Source: Deltaproteobacteria bacterium
GTDB lineage: Bacteria; Desulfobacterota; DSM-4660; Desulfatiglandales; Desulfatiglandaceae
Length of the DNA: 45,855 nucleotides
Direction: 5' to 3'
Assembly: GCA_022340265.1 (NCBI GenBank)
Contig: JAJDOH010000101.1
Coordinates: 1 to 45,855, forward strand
Translations under genes and position numbers: made by a program
Notes under the pieces: model-generated
Database searches by the model: none
Told to the model about the DNA's origin: nothing
What the model saw: the letters and a program-made list of their open reading frames with translations, nothing else
Part shown: piece after piece, positions 34,022 through 42,066 of the stretch
Position numbering within the stretch: position 1 is the first letter of the stretch
Layout: each line of letters opens with the position of its first letter

Positions 34022-34231
34022 TTATCCGGCATAGGGATTCGTGCCATAGAGGTCCGGGTCCGTCAAAGGGCGCAAGCGCCTGTAGCCCCGAATCTTCTTC
34101 TTGCGTGCAAACGGCTCTTGCAGCAGTCCCGTCGGGATCATACCCAATGCCGCGAAAGCAACGCATCTTTTCAGAAAATCGCGGCGGTTCAGTTGAACCG
34201 GCCCGCTATGGGTGTTGCGCAATACTCGCAT
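34022..34231 (-). CDS. 69-residue Tat-signal protein between AmrS and AmrBA
   Basis: A short ORF with its own ribosome site (GTGAGG, 8 nt before ATG 34231). It overlaps the end of the radical SAM gene by 43 nt. It has a Tat signal: LNRRDFLKRC followed by VAFAALGMIPTGLL. If cleaved near PFA|RK, the mature peptide has only about 27 residues: basic RKKKIRGYRRLR, then PLTDPDLYGTNPYAG. No Cys is left in the mature part. Tat export normally serves folded or cofactor-bound proteins, so such a small product is odd. It could be an uncleaved anchor, a small subunit, or a substrate of the radical SAM enzyme. A longer in-frame ATG at 34306 is less likely. I know no name for it. Confidence 0.7.
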   Translation of the reverse strand: MRVLRNTHSGPVQLNRRDFLKRCVAFAALGMIPTGLLQEPFARKKKIRGYRRLRPLTDPDLYGTNPYAG

Positions 34232-35166
34232 TTTCCATGCCTCACGTGGTTTTCTTTCAGGTGGTACCCCACCCTTTTTATAACAGCCCTGCCGCAATGC
34301 GGGCAATAGGTGTTTTCCGCTTCGCTGCCCGGGACATTGCCGATGTACACATAGTGGAGCCCGGCTTCCATGGCCATATTTCTGGCCCTTTCCAGGGTTT
34401 CAACAGGTGTGGGCGGGATGTTTTTCATCCTGTACTGCGGATAAAAGCGCAAAAAATGCAGCGGCGTATCGACCCCCAGGTTCTTTGCGACCCATTGGGA
34501 CAGGCCTTTCAGGTTACGGGTGGAATCGTTCATGCCCGGCACCACCAGGTTGCTGACCTCCAGCCATGCCCCCTGACTACGCGCGATGACCAGGCCGTTC
34601 AGCACCGGCGCCAGCCCTGCGCCGCAGACTTCGCGGTAAAACGCATCATCAAAGGCCTTGACATCGACCGTTGCGGCATCCACCACCCTGTATAACTTTC
34701 GCAATGGGTCAGGGTTCGCATAGCCCGCTGAAACAATAGCGGTCTTTATGCCCGCATCCAGGCCCGCCTTTGCCGTGTCATAGGTGTATTCATAGTAAAC
34801 CAGCGGCTCTGTGTAGGTTGCGGCGATCAGGGAGATTCCCTTCTTGCGCGTTACATCCACCAACTCTTGTGGCGGTGCAAAGAATGCGTCTGTTTCCTCC
34901 GGGTTGGCCTGACTGATCTCCCAGTTCTGGCAGCCCTGGCAGTGAAGGTTGCACCCGGCCGTGGCAAAGGAGAGTATCGGCTGCCCAGGGTGGTAATGAA
35001 AAAAGGGCTTTTTTTCCACCGGATCCACGTGTGCAGTTACCGGAAATCCGTAGGTCACCGCACGCAATTGCCCGTCCATATTTACCCTGATACGGCATTC
35101 ACCGCTTTCACCGGGCGCGATTTCACATGCCTTTGGACAGAGCTCACATGTTACCTTAGTCTGCAT
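34189..35166 (-). CDS. amrS: AmmeMemoRadiSam system radical SAM enzyme
   Basis: A radical S-adenosylmethionine enzyme of about 325 residues. The [4Fe-4S] motif is TAGCNLHCQGCQNWEIS (CxxxCxxC) within the typical PILSFATAGCNLHC context. The N-terminus has a Cys motif CELCPKACEI and SGECRIRVN, and the C-terminus has a CxxC pair (YCPHCGRAV) plus HGKCEYC, all typical of AmrS. It is cytoplasmic, with no signal peptide. ATG 35166 (MQTKVTCELC) agrees with homologs; a GTG four codons upstream (35178) is an alternative. The radical chemistry and product of this family are unknown. Gene order AmrS, Tat peptide, Memo-AMMECR1 marks the conserved three-part system, here with extra partners. Confidence 0.92.
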   Translation of the reverse strand: MQTKVTCELCPKACEIAPGESGECRIRVNMDGQLRAVTYGFPVTAHVDPVEKKPFFHYHPGQPILSFATAGCNLHCQGCQNWEISQANPEETDAFFAPPQELVDVTRKKGISLIAATYTEPLVYYEYTYDTAKAGLDAGIKTAIVSAGYANPDPLRKLYRVVDAATVDVKAFDDAFYREVCGAGLAPVLNGLVIARSQGAWLEVSNLVVPGMNDSTRNLKGLSQWVAKNLGVDTPLHFLRFYPQYRMKNIPPTPVETLERARNMAMEAGLHYVYIGNVPGSEAENTYCPHCGRAVIKRVGYHLKENHVRHGKCEYCATPIAGRFN

Positions 35167-35302
35167 TATCCGGGTCACCCAAAAAAATTTCGTTAACGCC
35201 TACGCATAAAAAATCCAACCCGTAACCAACCTGTGCGTTCCCCTTTTCAGGCAGATCATCCCATGATATTGGGTCTTGAAAAAAGGGCTGCGACTTTTGC
35301 GA

Positions 35303-35725
35303 TCATCCCATCTTTTTCACCTGTTCCAGAATCTCAATCAGTTTATCCGAGGGGATGTACCCGGGGATACTGCCGATGCTTGTACCATCTTCCGATATGA
35401 AGGTGACATTTGGCAAGGCGCGGATGTCATACCTGAGGGCGATCTCTTGCTCCTCTTCGGAGTGAACCTTCACTGGAATGAAGTCTCTGTTCAATATGGA
35501 AATGACCGACACATCTTGATATGTCGATCTCTCCATCATTTGGCAGAAACCGCACCAGTCGGCATAGAAGTCAATAAAGACCTTCTTACCCAATTTTTTC
35601 CCTAACGCCATGCCTTCTTCATATGAATGCCACTTTATTTCACTTCCAGCCGCCATACTGCACGATGCCCACGTAATGACGCCCAAAAAAATCAGTGTTG
35701 CCACGGCCGCTCTTTTTGATTTCAT
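35303..35725 (-). CDS. Exported thioredoxin-fold protein
   Basis: A 140-residue periplasmic protein. Start 35725 is chosen from AAGGAG upstream; an in-frame ATG two codons earlier (MCMKSK) is possible, and the longest ORF start (35791) is unlikely. The signal peptide is at residues 1-27. The thioredoxin fold shows FIDFYADWCGFCQMME with the redox pair C58/C61, ALPNVTFIS with the cis-Pro, and a C-terminal helix KLIEILEQVKK. It resembles the DsbD C-terminal domain / thioredoxin-like 7 group, which handles disulfides or haem-site thiols. It lies 136 nt before amrS on the same strand and may be the operon's first gene or a separate unit. Confidence 0.88.
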   Translation of the reverse strand: MKSKRAAVATLIFLGVITWASCSMAAGSEIKWHSYEEGMALGKKLGKKVFIDFYADWCGFCQMMERSTYQDVSVISILNRDFIPVKVHSEEEQEIALRYDIRALPNVTFISEDGTSIGSIPGYIPSDKLIEILEQVKKMG

Positions 35726-35986
35726 GCACATTTCTCCTTTTTTTTGAACTTGAAACTCATTCATTCGACCGTAACGATCAATCCTTTCCAAAACCTTTCC
35801 TCCCCATTACGGTTCTGTAATCCTTCCATAAGGAGTGGGGGGATGATAGCCTAAGCCTCGCTTATCATGTGAAATCAAATTCGTCGATACTTTTGATAAA
35901 TGGAAGTGAGGACGGATTTGCACATCCATTTCGTGGTCGTCGGCCGTAGCCGGCAGTCCCATCCTTCTTGACCAAGTACCCCAGTA

Positions 35987-36043
35987 GGGGACGCCCTTAA
36001 GTTTTTAACTTTAACGGGATGTTAATAAGTTAAGGGCGTCCCC
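35987..36043. repeat. 57-bp palindrome-ended element, copy 1 (MITE-like)
   Basis: Perfect 14-bp terminal inverted repeats, GGGGACGCCCTTAA and its complement, enclose 29 bp of AT-rich DNA. It is identical over all 57 bp to the copy at 36998-37054, in the same orientation. It looks like a miniature non-autonomous element or a REP-type palindrome, of the sort moved by IS200/REP-associated transposases; none is encoded here. The rest of the 413-bp gap 35726-36138 holds the cytochrome remnant and otherwise nothing recognisable. Confidence 0.8.
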
Positions 36044-36055
36044 CTGACACATCAG

Positions 36056-36142
36056 TTAGTTGATTTTGCGTTCACCATAGGCAGGGCAAAAGCCCGGCGA
36101 TATCGCCGAAAAACCGAGCAATATCGTAATGGTTCTTTTCAT
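36056..36142 (-). pseudogene. Remnant of a third monohaem cytochrome c gene
   Basis: A 28-codon ORF with the strong ribosome site AGGAGGG and a start identical to cytochrome copy B (MKRTITILLGF), then SAISPGFCPAYGERKIN and a stop. Bases 36109-36156 match 28303-28350 (start region of copy B), and 36050-36115 match 27947-28011 (the fragment behind copy B). So the haem-binding body is missing and only a signal-peptide-like leader remains. Its ATG overlaps the mtfA stop. Confidence 0.65.
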
Positions 36143-36942
36143 TTCTTTTCCCTCCTGCTGTCTGTTACACCCATTTCCTCAAATCGTGTTGCCGGGTCCT
36201 GCCGGAAAAACAAGGCCAGTTGCTCGTAGAGCCGGGGATGCCGCTGTTTCAATTGGACCGGATTTTCAAAAAAGGCCTCGGTAACCACCGCGAAAAATTC
36301 GGCCGGGTTGGTGGCGCCGTAGGCATCCAGGTCTGTGTTATGATGATGATCCAACTCGCTGATGAGATGCGCATATTCATTGCCTAATACCCGGGCCCAG
36401 GCAATATACATGGATCGACGCGGCAGTAGCGGCGCCCCTTCGTTTGCACCGGATTCACTGTCCAGTTGATGGGCAAATTCATGGAAGACCACATTGTGGC
36501 CGTCTAGGTGGTCATGGGCCGTGCGCCGGACATCATCCCAGGAAAGGACGACTGGGCCCCGGTACCAGGACTCTCCCAGACGCCCTTCCAACCCTTCGGC
36601 CACCACGCCTTCGGACAGTTTCCGGATCCCGGGAGAGAAATATTGATGTGGATACACCAGGATGGAATTTAAGGTGGGGTAATAGTCCGTCTCGCGATGC
36701 AGCAGCAGGATGCACGCCTGGGCGGCGATGACCACCCGTATCTCGTCGTTTATCTCCAGGCCGTCACAGCCCTCAAACGCCTTTTCATCCAGGAACACCT
36801 GGATGTGCCCCCGCAACTCAGCCTGATCTTCCGGTGTCAACAGGTGATAATAGGCGACATGTTTCTCCAGGATGTTCGCCCAGGCCTCAGGGAACGGCCC
36901 ATTGCGAATCCGTTCACGTCTCTTTTTTTTCAATCCGAACAT
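36139..36942 (-). CDS. mtfA: MtfA-type zinc-dependent peptidase (M90 family)
   Basis: A 267-residue cytoplasmic metallopeptidase. The zinc-binding HExxH is at 154-158 (VVFHEFAHQLDSESG), and the likely third ligand Glu222 is in FAVVTEAFFENP. LNSILVYPHQYF and GPVVLSWDDVR are also typical of the family. E. coli MtfA binds the Mlc regulator and so affects glucose uptake; whether that holds here is unknown. The gene lies between two identical 57-bp elements and its stop overlaps the start of a cytochrome remnant. The last residues (TDSRREKK) are coded by what was the ribosome site of that cytochrome, so the C-terminus may be a product of rearrangement. Confidence 0.93.
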   Translation of the reverse strand: MFGLKKKRRERIRNGPFPEAWANILEKHVAYYHLLTPEDQAELRGHIQVFLDEKAFEGCDGLEINDEIRVVIAAQACILLLHRETDYYPTLNSILVYPHQYFSPGIRKLSEGVVAEGLEGRLGESWYRGPVVLSWDDVRRTAHDHLDGHNVVFHEFAHQLDSESGANEGAPLLPRRSMYIAWARVLGNEYAHLISELDHHHNTDLDAYGATNPAEFFAVVTEAFFENPVQLKQRHPRLYEQLALFFRQDPATRFEEMGVTDSRREKK

Positions 36943-36997
36943 TGTGTCTGGTCCATGCCGTTGCCGTGGACCCTCTGGAAGCGCCCAGGACGGGCCA

Positions 36998-37054
36998 GGG
37001 GACGCCCTTAAGTTTTTAACTTTAACGGGATGTTAATAAGTTAAGGGCGTCCCC
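36998..37054. repeat. 57-bp palindrome-ended element, copy 2 (MITE-like)
   Basis: Identical to 35987-36043, in direct orientation 1011 bp away. It lies in the 146-bp gap between mtfA and the molybdoenzyme gene. The ends can form a long hairpin (GGGGACGCCCTTAA with TTAAGGGCGTCCCC) that could also act on transcripts. Confidence 0.8.
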
Positions 37055-37088
37055 ATTGTTACACAATGGTGCCAAAAAAAAATCGCTT

Positions 37089-38132
37089 TCAGGTGATACG
37101 GATCGTGACAGCATGTTCGGTGACGCCGTTATTGCCGTAACCCAGCACATTCCACTCCGCGTTCATGGGCTGCTGGTTCCCTTCACCATCGAAGGCCCGC
37201 GACATGACGGTGAACGATCCCTTGTCCCCTGTTTCCCACACATACTGCCATTGCCGCCAGGCGTAAGGTGCGGCGGGACCGATCAACTCCGCCTGCCGCC
37301 AGGTCTCGCCGTTGTCCCCGGACACTTCCACACGGTCGATATCCGTTTCCCCACCGTAGGCCGCACCCAATATGACAACGGGGCCGGCGGAAAGCGTTTC
37401 CCCTTCCAGCGGCTGGGTGATGATGGATTTCAATTTGAGCCCGGTCACCACGGTCCCCGACTTTGAATCTTCCCCTTTTTGAAAGACCCGGTAGACATTA
37501 TCCATGAAGTGCCCCTCGTGGGGACGATCCAACACCGTGATCTTCCCCAGCCATTTGACACAGTTGGCGCCGGTCCAACCCAGCGCCAGGGCCCGCAGGG
37601 GATAGCCGTGCTCAAGGGGCAGGGGCTCTCCGTTCATCTCATAGGCAAGCAACGTCGAATCCATGGCCTTTTCCACGGGGATACTCCGGATGAACTTGAT
37701 ACCGGCACGACCGACCGGGTTTTCAAGACCTTCAAAACTGACATGCTTGGCGCGCTTCCCCAACCCCGCTTCACTAAGAAGATCTCTCAACCAGACGCCG
37801 CCGTAGACCGCGTTGCCCACACCGCCGATGGTCCACGGGTTTCCCCTGGCCTTCTCCTTCAAGAGTGACCGGCTGTTTCCCGAGCATTCCAGCGTGTTGG
37901 CCACCGCGGCCTTGGGCATGCGCAGGATCCGATCCATGCTGAACCGGGATTCCTTCTCCACCTCTCCCGTAACAAGCAGCTCCCATTCCTCAAGGGGGAT
38001 CGGTTCCGCCATCATTTCCCCCTGGTTCCGGTTGAAAAAAACGGAATTGGCCGTGATCCAGGAACGGAGCAACCGCGGGTCCGTTTCAGCGTTCAAAGGG
38101 ACCTTGGTCATGATGCGCATCTTTTTTTCCAT
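37089..38132 (-). CDS. Sulfite-oxidase-fold molybdopterin enzyme
   Basis: A 347-residue protein of the sulfite oxidase superfamily. The molybdenum-binding Cys is in NTLECSGNSR. Other conserved parts are GVWLRDLLSEAGL, GYPLRALALGWTGANCVKWLG and a C-terminal dimerisation domain (DRVEVSGDNGETWRQAEL, WQYVWETGDKGSFTVMSRAFD). ATG 38132 is chosen for AGAGAGGA upstream; the longer ORF start (38222) runs into the previous gene. It has no haem domain, and no signal peptide is visible, although most bacterial relatives are exported. Substrate may be sulfite or another compound. It is 38 nt behind the superoxide reductase gene, so both may act against oxidative stress or oxidised sulfur. Confidence 0.85.
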   Translation of the reverse strand: MEKKMRIMTKVPLNAETDPRLLRSWITANSVFFNRNQGEMMAEPIPLEEWELLVTGEVEKESRFSMDRILRMPKAAVANTLECSGNSRSLLKEKARGNPWTIGGVGNAVYGGVWLRDLLSEAGLGKRAKHVSFEGLENPVGRAGIKFIRSIPVEKAMDSTLLAYEMNGEPLPLEHGYPLRALALGWTGANCVKWLGKITVLDRPHEGHFMDNVYRVFQKGEDSKSGTVVTGLKLKSIITQPLEGETLSAGPVVILGAAYGGETDIDRVEVSGDNGETWRQAELIGPAAPYAWRQWQYVWETGDKGSFTVMSRAFDGEGNQQPMNAEWNVLGYGNNGVTEHAVTIRIT

Positions 38133-38170
38133 GGTATGTCCTCTCTTGATCGATAGGGGAAGCCAGATAC

Positions 38171-38647
38171 TTAAACAACTTCCACGTTCCGGTAATTCTC
38201 CCAGATACCGTGGAGATTGCATTTGATCTGAACAACCAGGGAGACCGTTTTCCCTTTCAGGTCGTTGCCCGCCACCACGCTGAACCGGGCTTTCGGTTTC
38301 AGATAACCGTGTGAACGAAAATCGATCCTCCCGCAGGGTTCGTTGCCCAGATTCAGTTGCAGGTATTCAATCCAATGGGCCGGTCCCATGGGATGGAGAA
38401 TCTCCCCGATGACAATATCCACGTCAAAAACCTCGCCGGGCTTCGCTTTTTCAGGCGCGCGGATAACCGGGGAGTGCTTCTTTTCGAGTCCCGTCATGTG
38501 GGCCGGGTCCTTGATCCGGTTGATATTCTGGAAAAGTCCTTCATTGACGGAAACCGGGAAATGCTCCTTTGCCGCTGCCACCCTGTTACCGAAAGCCAGT
38601 GCCGCCCCACCGTACAAGGCGGTTTTAAGTACCATTCTACGATTCAT
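38171..38647 (-). CDS. Exported superoxide reductase (neelaredoxin/class II desulfoferrodoxin)
   Basis: A 158-residue protein that reduces superoxide to peroxide at a non-haem iron. The Fe ligands are visible: His58 (GLEKKHSPVI), His85 and His91 (EILHPMGPAHWIEY), Cys143 and His146 (IKCNLHGIWE), with Glu55 as the sixth-site residue. No N-terminal desulforedoxin domain is present. ATG 38647 gives MNRRMVLKTALYGGAALAFG, a Tat-like signal (RR followed by a hydrophobic stretch), so the protein acts in the periplasm. Most superoxide reductases are cytoplasmic. The longer ORF start (38680) has no support. Partners for electron delivery are not adjacent; periplasmic cytochromes or the molybdoenzyme are possibilities. 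Confidence 0.9.
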   Translation of the reverse strand: MNRRMVLKTALYGGAALAFGNRVAAAKEHFPVSVNEGLFQNINRIKDPAHMTGLEKKHSPVIRAPEKAKPGEVFDVDIVIGEILHPMGPAHWIEYLQLNLGNEPCGRIDFRSHGYLKPKARFSVVAGNDLKGKTVSLVVQIKCNLHGIWENYRNVEVV

Positions 38648-38802
38648 TTCATGTCCCCCTTTTTCTCCAAATCGTCCCAAAAGGGATTCGGAGATCCTTA
38701 TGATTATTCTTTTTAACGATTGTCTACCATCTTTTTGCCGATGCTCCTTGCTATGGATTAGCCTTTTCTTCCCAATTGAGACTCATGATGCCCTCTCGGT
38801 CT

Positions 38803-41800
38803 TCAGTCCGCTTTTCCCGTTGCCGGGTCCGACTTCCCGCCGTAGGCCATGAAATAGACCATGGGGACCACGATGAGCGTAAAAAAGGTGGAAACGGCGA
38901 TGCCGAAGATCAAGGCCCAGGCCAGCCCCGAAAAGATGGGATCCAGGGTGATGGGCCAGGCGGCCAGCATGGCGCCGAGGGACGTGAGAACGATGGGTCT
39001 TGTCCGTAAAGCTCCTGCCTCCAGAAGGGATTCCACCAGATCTTCTCCTTCCTTTCTCCGTTTCTCCACGAAATCGATGAGCAGAATGGCGTTTCGGGTG
39101 GCAATCCCCGATAAAGCGATCATCCCGATCATGGCGGTTGCCGTAAAATAGATGGGATTGTTCCATCCGTCAACAGAATGGCCGGTCAAAAGGTTCAGCA
39201 ACCAGAAACCGGGAATGATACCGATGACGGAGAGCGGCAGTGCAATGAGCTGTATCGCCGGAAGAAGATAACTTTGTGTCTGATAGAGCAGCAGAATATA
39301 TATCCCCAGAACAGCCACCGCAAAAGCGATGCCCAAATCGCGGAAGACCTGTACGGTAATATGCCATTCCCCTTCTCCGGTCCATACCACATTGACGTCC
39401 TGCAATGCAGAATCCTTAGAAACCTTCTCTTCCAGCATCATCACCGCTTCCGGCGGCGGCAGTCCGGCGGTGTCGCCAAAAACGTACACGACGGGTTGGA
39501 GGTCTTTGTGATAAACGGGCTGATCGATGATGCCCCTTTTAAAGGAACCCAGCTCCGAAAGAAATACCCCCTCTCCCGCTGCCCCTGTGATCATCAATTG
39601 ATTGAGGTCTGTCTCGATGGCTCTTTCCCTCCGGGGCAACCGCAACTGAATGTAAGGTGGGTTCACCTGGTTCCCCAAGCGAAGGGAACCGGGGTCCGCA
39701 CCCAGGACCATCCCCTGAAGGGTTTCGGCGGTGTGAGCATCGCTAATACGGTTGAGTGAGGCTTTTGTTCGATCCGTCAAAAACCGGGTTTTTTTCTCCG
39801 GTGCCAGGAGGGTATCGTCCACATCCACGACGCCCTCAATCTTGTCCATGAGATGTCCCACCCTCGGTGCCGCCGCCATCAGCTTGTCATAAGGCTGCCC
39901 CAGGGTTCTCCCATGGATTTCCGCCACCAGGGTTGCGATAACCGGAGGGCCGGGGGGAATCTCAACAATCTTGATGTTGGCATTAAAATGCCGCGCAATT
40001 TCCTTGAGCCCGTTCCTGAGCCGCAGGGCCATGGGGTGACTCTGCTGTTCGCGGTGCGTTTTTTCGATAAAATTGATCCGAATATCGGCGTCGTTGGCGC
40101 CGTGTCTGAGATAGTAGTGCCGAATGAGACCGTTAAAATCCATCGGGCTGCTGGTGCCCACATACGTGCTGACATCGGTGACCTCCGGAACCCGGACCAG
40201 ATAATCGGCCAGGGCATGGGTGGCCGCCTCCGTGGTTTCCAGGGTTGTTCCTTCGGGCATGTCGACGACCACCTGGAGTTCATTTTTGTTGTCGAAAGGG
40301 AGCATTTTAAGCGGTACACGATAGGTGACCACAAGCCACAGGGAAAAGCCCATGAGCACCATGATCAACGCCAATACCCCCCAGCGCAGACTCCTTCGAT
40401 TCAGAATCGGTTCGGCCGCCGCACGGTAGAAGCGGTAGAGTCGCGTTTCCTTGAGATCGTAAGCCTTCTCCTGAGGCTTATTGTAAACCCCTTTGAGCAG
40501 ATGCAGGGAGAGCCAGGGGGTAATGGTAAAGGAAACCACCAGGCTCATGAGCATGGCCACCGGCACATTGAGCGCCATGGGCGCCATATAGGGGCCCATC
40601 ATTCCCGTAATAAAGAACATGGGGAGAAAGGAGAAAATCACGGCCAAGGTGGCCACGATAACGGGAGGCCGTATCTCGTTTACAGCATGGATGACGGCGA
40701 GATGAGGGGGTTCCTTGCGCATTTCAAAATGCCGGTGAATGTTTTCCACATCCACTATTGGGTCATCCACCACCAGTCCCAGGGACAGAATCAGGGCAAA
40801 GAGGGTCACCCGGTTAATGCTGTAACCCAGAAGGTAATTGATCAGAAGCGTGAAACCGAAGGTCACCGGAACCGCCAGGGCGATGATGAGCCCTTCTTTC
40901 CACCCAAGGGCATAGGCCAGTAAGGCCACCACGATCACAATGGCCACGAGGAGTTCTTTGATCAACTCGTTGACCTTGTCGTCGGAGCTCTTTCCGTAGT
41001 CCCGCGTAATGCGCCAATGGACTCCCTCCGGAAGCACCTCCCGGGCGAACCGTGCGGTCTCCTGCCGCACCCCCTCGGCAACCCATACGGCGTTTGAGCC
41101 TTTGCGCTTTGCCACCGCAACCGTTACCGCGGGATAGTCTTTCAACGGTTCGATATTTTTCGGTAAAGCCTCTTGACCCGCGGGATCTATCGAGGAAAAA
41201 GCCCTTTGGCCGAAAGCAATACGGGTATAGGTTTCGGGTTCCGCGGGACCATCCTGAACCGATGCCACCTCTTTTAAGTAGATGGGCTTTCCGTCCCGCA
41301 CACCCACGACCAGGTTTTCCACTTCACCGGCGGACGTGAGGAAGCGTCCCGCATCCAATCTGATTTCTTGATTTTCAGACACAAGATTTCCAGCCGGTAA
41401 AAGGACATTGGCACTCCGAATGATGCGCTGTATGTCCTGGATGGATATCCCCCGTGCGGCCATGCGCTGGGGTGACAGATGAACGGTAATCTGCCTCGGT
41501 CTCCCTCCCACCACAGAGGTAATCCCTGCTTCCTTGACACCCTGAAGCCGGAGCTGCAACTCCTCGGCCAGGCGTCTCAGGGCGTAATCACCATATTGAT
41601 CACTGTAGAGAGTGATATTGATGATGGGGACATCGTCTATTTCCACGGGTTTCACGACCCATCCCGTCACCCCGGGAGGCACCTGATCGATGTTGGAGCG
41701 GATTTTGTTGTAAAGCTTGACCCAGCTCCTTTCACGGTCCTCTCCCACATGGAATCGCACCGTTACCACCGCCATGGAGGGAAAACTCATGGAGTAGACA

Positions 41801-42066
41801 TGTTTGACACCATCGATTTGATAGAGGAATTTTTCAAGCCGGCTGGCCACCTGACGCTCCACCTCGTCAGCGGATGCTCCGGGCATGCGGATGAGCACAT
41901 CCGCAACGGGAACTACAATCTGAGGATCCTCTTCCCGTGGCGTAATCAACAGGGCGCCGATCCCCGCCATAAGACTGACCAGAATCAATATGACCGAGAG
42001 ATTCCCCTTGAGAAAGGCTTCCACGATTCCGCTGATCCAGCCGTGAGAAGCGGAATTGGTGTTCAT
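38803..42066 (-). CDS. RND multidrug-type efflux permease
   Basis: A 1087-residue inner-membrane proton-driven exporter of the AcrB-like superfamily. The N-terminus is ILILVSLMAGIGALLITPRE followed by EDPQIVVPVADVLIRMPGAS, typical of a divergent RND subgroup distinct from AcrB. The TM4 proton-relay motif reads LGLVVDDPIVDVENIHRH. The 12 helices fall in two sets, separated by large porter domains. The last helices include IALSGIATRNAILLIDFV. It differs clearly from the CusA-type pump at the window start. Substrate is unknown. The start overlaps the adaptor stop by 4 nt, and adaptor and outer-membrane channel genes come before it in one operon. Confidence 0.93.
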   Translation of the reverse strand: MNTNSASHGWISGIVEAFLKGNLSVILILVSLMAGIGALLITPREEDPQIVVPVADVLIRMPGASADEVERQVASRLEKFLYQIDGVKHVYSMSFPSMAVVTVRFHVGEDRERSWVKLYNKIRSNIDQVPPGVTGWVVKPVEIDDVPIINITLYSDQYGDYALRRLAEELQLRLQGVKEAGITSVVGGRPRQITVHLSPQRMAARGISIQDIQRIIRSANVLLPAGNLVSENQEIRLDAGRFLTSAGEVENLVVGVRDGKPIYLKEVASVQDGPAEPETYTRIAFGQRAFSSIDPAGQEALPKNIEPLKDYPAVTVAVAKRKGSNAVWVAEGVRQETARFAREVLPEGVHWRITRDYGKSSDDKVNELIKELLVAIVIVVALLAYALGWKEGLIIALAVPVTFGFTLLINYLLGYSINRVTLFALILSLGLVVDDPIVDVENIHRHFEMRKEPPHLAVIHAVNEIRPPVIVATLAVIFSFLPMFFITGMMGPYMAPMALNVPVAMLMSLVVSFTITPWLSLHLLKGVYNKPQEKAYDLKETRLYRFYRAAAEPILNRRSLRWGVLALIMVLMGFSLWLVVTYRVPLKMLPFDNKNELQVVVDMPEGTTLETTEAATHALADYLVRVPEVTDVSTYVGTSSPMDFNGLIRHYYLRHGANDADIRINFIEKTHREQQSHPMALRLRNGLKEIARHFNANIKIVEIPPGPPVIATLVAEIHGRTLGQPYDKLMAAAPRVGHLMDKIEGVVDVDDTLLAPEKKTRFLTDRTKASLNRISDAHTAETLQGMVLGADPGSLRLGNQVNPPYIQLRLPRRERAIETDLNQLMITGAAGEGVFLSELGSFKRGIIDQPVYHKDLQPVVYVFGDTAGLPPPEAVMMLEEKVSKDSALQDVNVVWTGEGEWHITVQVFRDLGIAFAVAVLGIYILLLYQTQSYLLPAIQLIALPLSVIGIIPGFWLLNLLTGHSVDGWNNPIYFTATAMIGMIALSGIATRNAILLIDFVEKRRKEGEDLVESLLEAGALRTRPIVLTSLGAMLAAWPITLDPIFSGLAWALIFGIAVSTFFTLIVVPMVYFMAYGGKSDPATGKAD

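Noticed and set aside
35987-36043. CRISPR repeat
   Set aside because: There are only two copies about 1 kb apart with genes between them, and no regular spacers.
39853-40923. 356-codon rightward ORF antisense to the RND permease
   Set aside because: The product is rich in His, Gly and Arg with no fold, as expected for the opposite strand of a conserved membrane-protein gene.
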